A stretch of DNA of 64,000 nt, from assembly GCF_004208535.1 (NCBI RefSeq), contig NZ_SGIS01000016.1:1-64000 (forward strand), given 5' to 3'. Position 1 is the first letter of the stretch; each line of letters begins with the position of its first letter. The translations under genes and the position numbers were made by a program. Source of the DNA: Sphingomonas populi. GTDB taxonomy: Bacteria; Pseudomonadota; Alphaproteobacteria; Sphingomonadales; Sphingomonadaceae. The notes under the pieces are model-generated. The model did not search any database and was not told the origin of the DNA. It saw nothing but the letters and a program-made list of their open reading frames with translations. Shown here one piece after another: positions 1-7,498 of this stretch.

Positions 1-126
1 ACGACGCCTCGCCCTCAATTTGCTCCAGCACGACACCCGAAAACTCTCCATCCGCAGAAAATTTAAACACGCCGGATGGCACGACGACTATCTCTCTTCT
101 CTCCTCGCTCAAATGCGATAGCCCTG
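1..126 (+). mobile_element. Right end of an ISAs1-family insertion sequence
   Basis: The window opens inside the 3' end of a transposase whose C-terminus matches the ISAs1 family. The stop codon at 119-121 falls in the likely terminal inverted repeat, whose last bases read GCGATAGCCCTG (115-126), an end that resembles the CAGGGC-type termini of that family. The left end and any target duplication are outside the window, so the boundary at 126 is inferred from the motif only. Confidence 0.6.
2..121 (+). CDS. ISAs1-family transposase, C-terminal fragment (truncated by window edge)
   Basis: An open frame enters from the left edge and ends at TAG (119-121), giving 39 residues. The pattern is RRLALNLL, then a basic SIRRKFK stretch, then HAGWHDDYL and SLL. 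This layout (ALNLL, a basic run, AGWxxDYLxxLL) is the usual last 40 residues of ISAs1/H-repeat DDE transposases, which cut and paste the element. The catalytic residues lie upstream, outside the window, so whether the transposase is intact cannot be judged. The next gene begins about 75 bases further on. Confidence 0.7.
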   Translation, partial: RRLALNLLQHDTRKLSIRRKFKHAGWHDDYLSSLLAQMR

Positions 127-197
127 CTTCCAGGGAGGGGAGACGTAAGGAACAACCTTCACCCTCGCGCTTTGAGCGCTCGAACAAGGAGACTCAT

Positions 198-419
198 ATG
201 AACTTCACCACCCTTATCGGCGCAGCGATCGGCGCCGCCATCGATGGTTCGGACGGCGAGGACAGCACCGTCGATGGCGCGATCGAGGGTGCCATCGTGG
301 CGACCGTCGTGCGCGCGGCGATCCCGCTCGCGCTGACCTTCGCGACCGGCTGGCTGGTGCTGCGCGGCATCGGCAAGCTCAAGGATGCCGCGTTCGGCAC
401 GTCGGAACCGCAAGCGTAA
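198..419 (+). CDS. Small hypothetical membrane protein, 73 aa
   Basis: Function not recognised. ATG at 198 is preceded by a strong Shine-Dalgarno (AAGGAG about 8 bases upstream), which supports translation. The N-terminus is Gly/Ala-rich with an acidic DGSDGEDS patch near residue 20. Residues about 30-60 are hydrophobic and can form one or two membrane helices, ending in a short Lys-containing tail. It lies in the same direction as gmk, 50 bases upstream of it, and could be cotranscribed. The opposite strand has longer open frames, but they are antisense to gmk and lack a comparable ribosome site. Confidence 0.6.
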   Translation: MNFTTLIGAAIGAAIDGSDGEDSTVDGAIEGAIVATVVRAAIPLALTFATGWLVLRGIGKLKDAAFGTSEPQA

Positions 420-469
420 ACCGTCTTGGCGGGTTGACGGGGCAGGGCCGGGCGCGCCAGTAGCGCGCG

Positions 470-1120
470 ATGAGCGTATACAACCCCGCCGACCCGCACG
501 GCTTCAAGCGCCGTGGCGTGCTGTTCGTCCTGTCCTCGCCGTCGGGCGCGGGCAAATCGACGATCGCGCGCAAGCTGCTCGCCGCCGAGACCGAGCTGCA
601 CATGTCGGTCTCGTACACCACGCGGCCGATGCGCCCTGGCGAGGTCGATGGCGTCGATTACCATTTCGTCGATCTCGAACGCTTCCGCGAGATGGTCGCG
701 AATCACGAATTTCTCGAATGGGCGCACGTCTTCGACCACCGCTACGGCACGCCCAAGTCGCAGGTCTGGAGCGAACTGGGCAAGGGCCGCGACATCCTGT
801 TCGACATCGACTGGCAGGGCGCGCAGCAGCTCCACCAGCTCGCCGGCGGCGATATCGTCCGCATCTTCATCCTGCCGCCCTCGATGGAGATCCTGCGCGA
901 ACGGCTGGAACGCCGCGCGACCGACTCGATGGCGGTGATCGACGCCCGCATGGCCCGCGCCGCCAACGAGGTGAGCCACTGGGACGGTTACGATTATGTG
1001 CTGGTCAACGATGACGTCGAGGAATGCTTCGCCTGCGTGAAGACGATCCTCGCGGCCGAACGGCTCAAGCGGTCGCGCCAGACCGGCATCATCGGGTTCA
1101 TCCGCAAGCTGTTGCGCTGA
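470..1120 (+). CDS. gmk: Guanylate kinase
   Basis: Cytosolic GMP kinase that converts GMP and ATP to GDP and ADP in the purine nucleotide pathway. The 216-residue length is typical. The P-loop SSPSGAGKST lies at residues 22-31. The GMP-binding core follows with SYTTRPMRPGE and the VDYHFV segment near residue 60, then DIDWQGAQQL and the lid region ERRATDS. ATG at 470 is used, and the short N-terminal extension before the P-loop is common in this family. Its stop abuts the stop of the convergent ATP12 gene with no intergenic base. Confidence 0.97.
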   Translation: MSVYNPADPHGFKRRGVLFVLSSPSGAGKSTIARKLLAAETELHMSVSYTTRPMRPGEVDGVDYHFVDLERFREMVANHEFLEWAHVFDHRYGTPKSQVWSELGKGRDILFDIDWQGAQQLHQLAGGDIVRIFILPPSMEILRERLERRATDSMAVIDARMARAANEVSHWDGYDYVLVNDDVEECFACVKTILAAERLKRSRQTGIIGFIRKLLR

Positions 1121-1810
1121 TTACGCCAGACGGAGAAGGTCGAGCAGCCGAACGCCCGCGTCGAAATCGCGGCGCCGCACCGCGCGCGCGCCTTCGGCGA
1201 GCGGGTCGCGGCCCCAGCGATCGGCCTGGAACTCTTCGTCGACGATCGCTGCCGTCCACACGTCTTCCGCGCTCGCCGCGCCTTCGATCAGCGCGAGAGC
1301 CGCGATCAGCGAGCCACTGATCGTCACGATCGGCGACAGCGCCGCCAGTTCGAACGCACCACGCGCCGCCACCGCTTCACCCAGCCGCGCCAGCGTCGCG
1401 GGCGGCTGCGCGCGATGCATGATGCCGGTGACGACCTCGAAATGCACATCGTAGCGGTGGCGCGCCCAATCGAGCAGCGGCTCCCACGCCGCCGTCTGCC
1501 GCCCGGCCAGTTCCTCGGGATCGTCGGCGCGGTAGCAGAGCAGGTCGCTTTCGCCGTACGCCGCGAGACCGGCGGCGAACAGCATCGGATCGCCGGCGAT
1601 GCGATCGATCGCCGCGTTGCCGAGTCCGGTCAGCGGCATCGCGCCCGGATCGACCGTCTCGCCACACGCGCGCCATTCGTCGGCAACCGCCTCGGCCAGT
1701 GCTTGGGTAGGTAACAGCAGTGGTACGCGACCGGGCGTGCGCAGCGGCTTGCCGTCGAGCCGGATGCCGCGTTCGGCATCGACCGTCACGACTTTCCAGA
1801 AACGCTTCAT
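1121..1810 (-). CDS. ATP12-family F1-ATPase assembly chaperone
   Basis: Predicted chaperone that binds the F1 alpha subunit before assembly of ATP synthase, a family shared by mitochondria and alphaproteobacteria. The 229 residues begin MKRFWKVV, followed by the typical LDGKPLRTPGR segment, the DPGAMPLTGL motif near residue 55 and LLCYRADDPEEL near residue 90. All are hallmarks of ATP12. The start overlaps the stop of the small upstream membrane protein by 4 bases (ATGA), so translation is probably coupled. It is the last gene of a minus-strand chain that runs from about 4975 down to 1121. Confidence 0.9.
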   Translation of the reverse strand: MKRFWKVVTVDAERGIRLDGKPLRTPGRVPLLLPTQALAEAVADEWRACGETVDPGAMPLTGLGNAAIDRIAGDPMLFAAGLAAYGESDLLCYRADDPEELAGRQTAAWEPLLDWARHRYDVHFEVVTGIMHRAQPPATLARLGEAVAARGAFELAALSPIVTISGSLIAALALIEGAASAEDVWTAAIVDEEFQADRWGRDPLAEGARAVRRRDFDAGVRLLDLLRLA

Positions 1811-2013
1811 TCGGGCGGCGTCCGCCAGCGGCGCGCAAGCGCGCGCGGCACCACCGCCATCATGAAGAGCGCTGACAACACCAGCGCCGTGCCGATGATC
1901 TTGGGAACCAGTGCATCAGTGCGCGCGATCAGGATCAGCCCGAGCACTGCGCCGGCCGTCGCCGCCAGCCGCGCGCCGACGATGATCGACCAGTGTTTCG
2001 CGTCGTCGTTCAT
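1807..2013 (-). CDS. Small two-helix membrane protein, 68 aa
   Basis: Function not recognised. Two hydrophobic stretches, about residues 10-29 and 35-55, suggest a two-pass inner-membrane protein ending in a basic ARRWR tail. It is wedged between a HAD phosphatase and ATP12 with 4-base ATGA overlaps on both sides, which supports a real, translationally coupled gene. Its place beside ATP12 might hint at a membrane role connected with ATP synthase assembly, but that is only positional inference. Confidence 0.7.
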   Translation of the reverse strand: MNDDAKHWSIIVGARLAATAGAVLGLILIARTDALVPKIIGTALVLSALFMMAVVPRALARRWRTPPE

Positions 2014-2666
2014 GTTGCCATCAGCCCAACCAGTGCGGGCACTTCGGTCGCAACCGCATGCGCGCCCGCCGCATGCAGTTCATGTGGGGGATGATAGCCC
2101 CAGCCGACGCCGAGCGCGCGCGTGCCGGCAGCGCGCGCCATCAGCATGTCATAGCTGGTATCGCCGATCATCACCGTCGTTTCGGGCGACGCGCCGGCAT
2201 CCGCCATCGCCTGTTCGATCATCGAAGGGTGCGGCTTGGAAGGGTGGCGATCAGCGGTCTGGAGCGTGATGAAGCGCGCGGTCAGCCCGTGCGCGGCGAG
2301 AACATGCGCGAGGCCGCGATCCGACTTGCCGGTCGCGACGCCGAACAGCCAGCCGTCCGCCTCAAGCTGGTCGAGTACATCGGCGATCCCGTCGAACAGC
2401 GGCTCGTCGGCAAGCGCGCCGGTGCTGCGCATTGCGAAGAACCGTGCCTTGTATTCGGCGGCGAGCGCTTGGTGTTGCGCGGCATCGGCGTCGGGAAGCA
2501 GCGCCTGCATCGCTTCGACGAGGCTGAGCCCGACGATCCGCCGGATCGCATCGCGCTCCGGCACGTCGAGCTGGTGCAGCGTGAAGGTATCCTCGACCGC
2601 GCGGCAGATATTCGCCTGGCTATCGACCAGCGTGCCGTCGCAGTCGAACAGAGCGAGCCGGTTCAT
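2010..2666 (-). CDS. HAD-IA hydrolase, phosphoglycolate phosphatase-like
   Basis: Predicted Mg-dependent phosphatase of the HAD superfamily. The start was moved to ATG at 2666 because the family N-terminus MNRLALFDCDGTLVD begins there, and that ATG overlaps the upstream stop by 4 bases. Motif I is DCDGT with nucleophile Asp8 and Asp10. The cap region spans about residues 15-80, GVATGKSDRG is motif II/III and GDTSYDM is motif IV. The 218 residues fit phosphoglycolate phosphatases and general nucleotide or sugar phosphatases; the substrate cannot be decided from sequence. Confidence 0.85.
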   Translation of the reverse strand: MNRLALFDCDGTLVDSQANICRAVEDTFTLHQLDVPERDAIRRIVGLSLVEAMQALLPDADAAQHQALAAEYKARFFAMRSTGALADEPLFDGIADVLDQLEADGWLFGVATGKSDRGLAHVLAAHGLTARFITLQTADRHPSKPHPSMIEQAMADAGASPETTVMIGDTSYDMLMARAAGTRALGVGWGYHPPHELHAAGAHAVATEVPALVGLMAT

Positions 2667-3262
2667 ACGCTGCGCATCCAATCCGCGATGCCGCGCCGAC
2701 CGGACGCCTCCGCACCCTCCGCCGCCGCCAGTCGTGCCGCTTCGGGCTTGTTCTGCCCGAGTTTCCGCGTGCCGCGCCACGCCTGCACCTCAAGCGTGAA
2801 ACCGACGATCCCCCGCGTCATGCGGTCGAACAGTGCGCCGTCCATCTTATTCCGCGTCCACGGCGCTTTCGGCGCGAGCCGTGCCTCCTGTTCGGCGGAA
2901 ATCGCGTCAACCTGGGCCACCAAAGCATCCTGCTCCATGCGCCGCATCCGCCCCTCGAGTTCGATCGCGACATAGTTCCAGGTCGGCACCTGATCCGCGC
3001 CCAGCCCGTACCAGTCGGGGCTGATATACCCGTCCGGCCCTTGCACGACGAAGACAGCGGTCGCGCCGTCGAGATGACGCACGATGCCATTTCCGCGCGC
3101 CAGATGCAGGCCAAGCGTCGCCTCGCCGAGCCATACCACCGGCACATGCGCGACGCGTGGTCCATCCGGCGTCGCCACGAACAGCGTGCCGAAGCCGCGC
3201 TCAGTGACGAGCGCGCGCATCGCCTCGCGGTCTTCCCAGCGGAAAGCGGACGCGGGGTGCAT
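2663..3262 (-). CDS. FMN-binding negative transcriptional regulator, PaiB family
   Basis: Member of the PaiB/FMN-binding split-barrel family; the Bacillus relative is described as a repressor, but most members are flavin-binding proteins of unknown role. The pattern HPASAFRW, the FVATPDGPRVAHVPV strand, the LARGNGIVRHLD segment near residue 80, YISPDWYG and VPTWNYVAIELEG are all typical. The 199-residue length fits. The ATG at 3262 overlaps the MaoC stop by one base (TGATG); a GTG one codon upstream is also possible. It is coupled to its neighbours on both sides. Confidence 0.85.
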   Translation of the reverse strand: MHPASAFRWEDREAMRALVTERGFGTLFVATPDGPRVAHVPVVWLGEATLGLHLARGNGIVRHLDGATAVFVVQGPDGYISPDWYGLGADQVPTWNYVAIELEGRMRRMEQDALVAQVDAISAEQEARLAPKAPWTRNKMDGALFDRMTRGIVGFTLEVQAWRGTRKLGQNKPEAARLAAAEGAEASGRRGIADWMRSV

Positions 3263-3711
3263 CACATCGGCCGCGTGGGGAACTGCATCAGGTTGATCAT
3301 GCTCATAACCATGTCGCCCTGCTGATCGGTCACGGTCGTCCGCATCGTCACCGTGCCAAGCTGCGGCTTGCTGGCGGAGCGCCGTACCGCGACGATCTCG
3401 CGCCGCGCGATCAGCGTGTCGCCCGGCCGCACCGGCTTCAGCCAGCGCAGTTCGTCCACCCCGATGCCGAGCAGCGGCGTGTCGCCGAACGGATTGTTGG
3501 CGATGAAATCGCGCATCACCAGCGCGGCGACATGCCAGCCACTGGCGATCAGCCCGCCGAACCGGCCGATGGCGGCCGCTTGCGGGTCGATATGCATCGG
3601 TTGCGCGTCGAATTCGCGCGCGAACCGCACCACATCCGCTTCTTCCACCGCGATCGGCGCGCCGGTCCAGGCATCGCCGGGGGTGAGATCGTCAAGGTAT
3701 AGCGCGCTCAT
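3262..3711 (-). CDS. MaoC-family hot-dog dehydratase
   Basis: Single hot-dog domain of 149 residues with the hydratase-2 pattern: FDAQPMHIDPQAA near residues 34-46 (the Asp/His active-site signature) followed by GRFGGLIASGWH. These enzymes hydrate enoyl-CoA or related thioesters. The closing part has the LRWLKPVRPGDTL segment shared by MaoC-like proteins. The substrate is unknown. The start overlaps the end of the pseudouridine synthase gene by 4 bases, so it belongs to the same transcript. Confidence 0.88.
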   Translation of the reverse strand: MSALYLDDLTPGDAWTGAPIAVEEADVVRFAREFDAQPMHIDPQAAAIGRFGGLIASGWHVAALVMRDFIANNPFGDTPLLGIGVDELRWLKPVRPGDTLIARREIVAVRRSASKPQLGTVTMRTTVTDQQGDMVMSMINLMQFPTRPM

Positions 3712-4817
3712 TTGTCCGGGGCACCGCGCCGCCGGCGTTCGCCCTTGCGGTCCTTGCGCATCGTCTTGGCGTGTTGCTTGGCCTGCTGTTTCTTCACCGC
3801 CTTGCTAGGGGGCGGGGGCGTGTCGAGCGGCATGTTGTCGCCGAGCATCTCCTCGAACCCGAAATGCTTGAGGCTTTCGGCGAAGTGGCGCGGCAGTTCG
3901 GCCTTGACGTCGATCACGCCGCCATCGGGATGGTCGATGCGAAGGTTGCGCGAATGGAGGTGCATCTTGCGGCTGATGCTGCCGGTGAGGAACGCAGCCT
4001 GTCCGCCGTATTTGCCGTCGCCGACGATCGGATGGCCGATCGCCGCCATATGCACCCGCAACTGATGCGTGCGCCCGGTGTAGGGGATCAGCTCGACCCA
4101 CGCGCAAGTGGTGCCGGCGAGTTCGATCACGCGGTAGCGCGTGCGGGCGGGAGCGCCTTCGGCCTCATCGACGTGCATCTTCTCGCCACCCGAGCCGGGT
4201 TGCTTGGCGATCGGCAGCTCGATCATGCCGTCCTCGATCGAGGGCACGCCCACGACGAGCGCCCAGTAGATTTTCTTGGCGGTGCGCGATGAGAACGACT
4301 TCGAGAAGAACGCCGCCGCGCGGCTGGTCCGCGCGATCAGCAACGCGCCGCTGGTATCCTTGTCGAGCCGGTGGACGAGCTTGGGGCGCCCATCGTAATC
4401 GTCCTGATAGGCGTCGAGCAGCCCATCGACATGCTCGGTCGTCTTGGTGCCGCCCTGCGTGGCGAGACCGGGCGGCTTGTTGAGGACGATCGCCTGCGCA
4501 TCGCGGTGGATGACGAGTTCGCGCGCGAAGGCGATCTCGTCCTCGCTGAGTGCGACGCGTTCGCGCTTCTGCGGTGCGTCGGCGCGGACCGGCTCGGCCG
4601 GCGGCACGCGGATCGTCTGGCCCGGCACGATGCGGTCGCCCGGCGTCGCGCGCGCGCCATCGACGCGAAGCTGGCCGGTGCGCGCCCATTTCGCGACGGT
4701 GGTGAAGCTCGTGTCGGGCAGATGGCGCTTGAACCAGCGATCGAGCCGGATGCCGTCGTCGTCGGCCTCGACGCGGAAGCTGCGGACATCGCCTTCGGTT
4801 CGCGGGGTCTCGCTCAT
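3708..4817 (-). CDS. rluC: RluA-family 23S rRNA pseudouridine synthase (RluC-like)
   Basis: Predicted to isomerise uridines in 23S rRNA. An S4 RNA-binding domain covers about residues 18-80 (GIRLDRWFKRHLP through GDRIVPGQTI), followed by the catalytic domain with the KLVHRLDKDTSGALLIA motif, whose HRLD aspartate is the nucleophile. GRTHQLRVHMA is the next family motif. Unusually the last 35 residues are a Lys/Arg-rich tail (KKQQAKQHAK, GERRRRG), probably an added RNA contact. RluC rather than RluD is suggested by the S4 domain plus this context, with moderate certainty. In the same transcript as MaoC and PaiB. Confidence 0.9.
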   Translation of the reverse strand: MSETPRTEGDVRSFRVEADDDGIRLDRWFKRHLPDTSFTTVAKWARTGQLRVDGARATPGDRIVPGQTIRVPPAEPVRADAPQKRERVALSEDEIAFARELVIHRDAQAIVLNKPPGLATQGGTKTTEHVDGLLDAYQDDYDGRPKLVHRLDKDTSGALLIARTSRAAAFFSKSFSSRTAKKIYWALVVGVPSIEDGMIELPIAKQPGSGGEKMHVDEAEGAPARTRYRVIELAGTTCAWVELIPYTGRTHQLRVHMAAIGHPIVGDGKYGGQAAFLTGSISRKMHLHSRNLRIDHPDGGVIDVKAELPRHFAESLKHFGFEEMLGDNMPLDTPPPPSKAVKKQQAKQHAKTMRKDRKGERRRRGAPDK

Positions 4818-4975
4818 GCCACGGCTCGTACGAAAGACAGGCCGCCGATCACAGTGGCGGCCAGCGTATCAAAGCGAAAGCTCACCCCGAACAGCGCCGT
4901 CATCAAGCGGCCAACATGCCGCCGCTCGACGGTGCCGATCGCGCCGCGCGTAAAGACCAGAAAAAAGTGTGTCAT
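4814..4975 (-). pseudogene. crcB: crcB (fluoride channel) remnant, 53 codons
   Basis: The frame starts at ATG 4975 and reads MTHFFLVFTRGAIGTV, then GRLMTALFGVSF, TLAATVIGGLSF and a short end. The order matches the first helices of CrcB/Fluc fluoride channels, which are about 125 residues long, and crcB commonly precedes rluC in related genomes. Conserved positions are altered: the first Gly of GGxxG is Arg, and the Asn of the TLxxNxxG motif is Thr. About 70 C-terminal residues are missing. The TGA overlaps the rluC start as ATGA. Probably a decayed gene with an internal deletion that keeps the coupling to rluC. Confidence 0.65.
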
Positions 4976-5032
4976 GCCGCCCGTTAGCGCGGTTCGGCGC
5001 GAAAGAGAACCTGTGCTTAGGCGTGAGCCGCG

Positions 5033-5809
5033 TCAGCTTCCGTTGTTTGCCACCAGATCGACGTCCGTCCCGCCATCGCGGCGCGTGGTGAGGAACAGCG
5101 CGAAAGCTGCGCCATCGCGCCCGCGCGTGCCGCCCAGCACATGCTGGCTGCCGTCGGCTTCATGCTCGGCGGCGAAGCCCGCGCCCGATGCGCGCGTGTA
5201 ATACCAGTCGATCACGGTCTGAAGCGACGCCGCAGTCGCGAAGCTGACGGCGCGGAGCGCGCAGCCGTTTTCGGAGGCGCCGGCTGCCTCGCTGACGCGG
5301 GCATCCGGGTAAAGTGGCAGGTCGCTCGGGAGTCGCGTCGCCCAGCTCGCCGAATAATGCATCTCGCCCGCGCAATTCGCGGTGCGCTTGTCCTTCTGGC
5401 GCGACGCCAGCGCGCCGAGCGTCAGCGACTGGCGCGCCGCCTCGCATTGCGGGCACGATCCGTCGGCCTTGGGGGCTGGTGCGGATTTGAGCGTCTCGCT
5501 GGTGCCGGCACCAGCGCCGGTGGCGGCGGTGCTCGCGGCGGCGGTGACGGTATCGGCCGGGACCGCGCCCGAATACGGCTGGGCAGGCGGACGCACGGCA
5601 TTGTCATTGGCTTGCTGCGCGAGCGCGGGATCGACCATGATCTGATCGTGCAGCGCCGCCATCATCGCCGGATCGCGGCCATTGCCGCTACCGGCATCGG
5701 CGAGCTGGTTGTCGAGCGAATCGAGATTGCTCTGCTCGGTGTTGCGCGCGCCGCAGCCTGCGGTCGCCAGCGCAAGCGCGAGTAAGGCGATCAGCCGGTT
5801 ATCAGGCAT
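5033..5809 (-). CDS. Hypothetical lipoprotein, 258 aa
   Basis: Function not recognised. Start set at ATG 5809, giving a short signal peptide with the lipobox LATAGC near residue 20, so the mature protein should be lipid-anchored. Residues about 25-130 are low-complexity and Ala/Ser-rich (probably disordered). A CPQC pair follows, and the C-terminal half holds a folded-looking part (LPLYPDARV, VIDWYYTRA) that resembles the small domain common in sphingomonad lipoproteins evaluating a residue-pair at a membrane, without known activity. Transcribed toward the crcB remnant, with about 57 bases between them. Confidence 0.7.
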   Translation of the reverse strand: MPDNRLIALLALALATAGCGARNTEQSNLDSLDNQLADAGSGNGRDPAMMAALHDQIMVDPALAQQANDNAVRPPAQPYSGAVPADTVTAAASTAATGAGAGTSETLKSAPAPKADGSCPQCEAARQSLTLGALASRQKDKRTANCAGEMHYSASWATRLPSDLPLYPDARVSEAAGASENGCALRAVSFATAASLQTVIDWYYTRASGAGFAAEHEADGSQHVLGGTRGRDGAAFALFLTTRRDGGTDVDLVANNGS

Positions 5810-5964
5810 TCCAGGCGCTCCCATTTCCATTCGGGCGGACAATGCGCGCGCATGACGTATTTTCGGTTAAGGCGGAACGCGGGAACGCGGTTAATTGCCG
5901 AAATCGCCGTTAACCAGGTGCGGCGCGCTTGCGTTACGGTGCAGGCAAAGTCATCCTGCCGCTT

Positions 5965-6186
5965 ATGCTCAACCTGCTTTCCATATTCGTCGGCGTGCTC
6001 GTCTTTTTCGGGGCGATCATCGGGTTCATCCCGTTTTTCGGCTGGTTCAACTGGCTGCTGATCCCGCTGGCCCTGTTCGGCGTGGTGCTGGGAATGCTGT
6101 CCTCGCACCGATCCGGGCGCAATCTCAATATCGTGTTGATCGTGTTCTGCGCGCTTCGGCTGATGATCGGCGGCGGGCTGTTCTGA
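5965..6186 (+). CDS. Small hypothetical membrane protein, 73 aa
   Basis: Function not recognised. ATG at 5965 was chosen over a TTG at 5929; neither has an obvious Shine-Dalgarno, so the start is uncertain. Three hydrophobic stretches occur (about residues 3-22, 27-44 and 54-70) with an SSHRSGRN loop between the second and third. It resembles the short multi-helix membrane proteins common in Sphingomonadales. It is followed 8 bases later by a strong hairpin terminator, which supports a monocistronic unit. Confidence 0.6.
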   Translation: MLNLLSIFVGVLVFFGAIIGFIPFFGWFNWLLIPLALFGVVLGMLSSHRSGRNLNIVLIVFCALRLMIGGGLF

Positions 6187-6190
6187 AACA

Positions 6191-6221
6191 AAAAGCCCGG
6201 TGATCGCTCACCGGGCCTTTC
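6191..6221. terminator. Bidirectional hairpin terminator
   Basis: Perfect 9-bp stem GCCCGGTGA / TCACCGGGC (6195-6203 and 6208-6216) with loop TCGC. It is flanked by AAAA on the left and CTTT on the right, so it can end transcripts from the small membrane protein on plus and the glycine-zipper protein on minus. Confidence 0.8.
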
Positions 6222-6244
6222 GCGTGTTCGTCAGGTCGCTCCGC

Positions 6245-6829
6245 TCAGCGGCAGGTCACCTGGCCGCGATCAATCGACGTGCCAAGCGCCGCACCGCCAG
6301 CGACGCCGAGCAATGTGCCTAGCGTGCTCGACCGGCCATTCGATAGCGCGTTGCCGAGCAATCCGCCGGCAAGCCCGCCGACGATCAAGCCGGTGGTGCC
6401 ATCCGAGCGGCGGCAATAATAGCGGCCGTTGCCGCCGCGATAGATGCGGTCATAGCGGCCGAGCCGGCGCGGCTGGTAATAGCTGCCGTCGCGATAATAG
6501 CGGTCAGCGTAATAGGCGCGCTGGCCGGGTTCGGGGCGGTTATAATCGTAACCGCGATACTGGCGCCAGTCGCGACCGGGGCCACGCCCATTGCCGCGCC
6601 AGTCGGCACGATCATGATCGCGGCCATTCGGACCACGTCCGTCAGGGCCACGGCCAGCGGGACCGCGCCCGTCAGGACCGCGCCCATCAGGGCCACGACC
6701 ATCGGGGCCGCGCCTGTCGCGATCGTCGTGGCCCGGACGGCCATTGTCCCAATGGCGATCCTGCGCGGTGGCGGGGATGGCGGGGACCAGCGTCATAGCC
6801 GCGACGGCGGCGAGTATCAGCCTGCGCAT
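6245..6829 (-). CDS. Glycine-zipper surface protein with RGPDG repeats
   Basis: Secreted or outer-membrane protein of 194 residues. Start moved to ATG 6829, where a clear signal peptide begins (MRRLILAAV, ending near ATAQ, residue 23). Residues 40-70 consist of six five-residue units of the RGPDG type. An Arg/Tyr/Gly-rich middle part follows, then a glycine-zipper segment at the C-terminus (GLIVGGLAGGLLG, LLGVAGGAALG), as in the 17-kDa surface antigen and Glycine-zipper 2TM families. Role probably structural in the envelope. The repeat tract is a likely site of length variation. Confidence 0.8.
   Translation of the reverse strand: MRRLILAAVAAMTLVPAIPATAQDRHWDNGRPGHDDRDRRGPDGRGPDGRGPDGRGPAGRGPDGRGPNGRDHDRADWRGNGRGPGRDWRQYRGYDYNRPEPGQRAYYADRYYRDGSYYQPRRLGRYDRIYRGGNGRYYCRRSDGTTGLIVGGLAGGLLGNALSNGRSSTLGTLLGVAGGAALGTSIDRGQVTCR
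6620..6709 (-). repeat. Tandem 15-bp coding repeat (six RGPDG-type units)
   Basis: Six consecutive 15-base units encode RGPDG, RGPDG, RGPDG, RGPAG, RGPDG and RGPNG within the glycine-zipper protein. Units differ at only a few bases, so slippage in steps of 15 bp would change length without breaking the frame. Confidence 0.85.
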
Positions 6830-6931
6830 ATCGATATCCTTTTCGTGCGATGGACCCAGAACCCCCGGCACCGAGCAGAGGTTGCGTGAACGGAAGACAC
6901 CCTTCCGATCACGCAACGTCGATGGAGAGGG

Positions 6932-7360
6932 TCAGCCGTTGAGCGTGTGCGTCAGCGTGATCTCGGCATTGAGAAGCTTGGAAACCGGGCAATTGGCCTT
7001 GGCGTCAGCAGCGATGCTCTCGAACTGGCCGGGTTCGATGCCGTCGATCGTGGCGGTCAACGCGAGGTCCGAACGGGTGATCTTGAAGCCGCCGTCAGCC
7101 TGCACAACCGTCACCTTGGCGGTCGTCTCGAGCGTTCCCGCGCTATACCCGGCCTGCGCCAGCGCGAAGCTGAGCGCCATGGTGAAGCAACTCGCGTGCG
7201 CGGCGGCGATCAGTTCTTCCGGGTTGGTGCCGGGTTCCTCGCCGAAGCGCGTGGTGAAGCTGTACGGCGAATCGGAAAGAACGCCCGACTGGGTCGAGAC
7301 ATGGCCCTGGCCGTCTTTGCCAAAGCCTTCGTAACGTGCGGAACCGGAACGAGTCGTCAT
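6932..7360 (-). CDS. osmC: OsmC-family peroxiredoxin
   Basis: Predicted organic hydroperoxide reductase of the OsmC/Ohr family, 142 residues. Both redox cysteines are present: Cys58 in HASCFTMALS and Cys124 in KANCPVSKLL. The early GEEPGTNPEELIAAA segment is characteristic of OsmC rather than Ohr. It would reduce organic peroxides in the cytoplasm at the expense of thiols. It stands alone, about 100 bases downstream of no shared operon partner; ribF lies 138 bases upstream on the same strand. Confidence 0.93.
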   Translation of the reverse strand: MTTRSGSARYEGFGKDGQGHVSTQSGVLSDSPYSFTTRFGEEPGTNPEELIAAAHASCFTMALSFALAQAGYSAGTLETTAKVTVVQADGGFKITRSDLALTATIDGIEPGQFESIAADAKANCPVSKLLNAEITLTHTLNG

Positions 7361-7498
7361 GATGCGTCTCCTTGTCGTGAGGCTTGCCCCGCCGGTGATG
7401 TCGCAGCCTGGTTACGGCATGACGGCACCAGAAGGATCAGTGCGGAGGCGAAACGTTCGCGCGGCGCACGGGTTTCATGGCTGGCAAAACAAACCGGA

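Noticed and set aside
194..979. 261-codon minus-strand frame opposite gmk
   Set aside because: Covers guanylate kinase in reverse and has no family match or ribosome site.
6620..6709. CRISPR-like repeats
   Set aside because: Contiguous 15-bp coding units without spacers, in frame with a surface protein.
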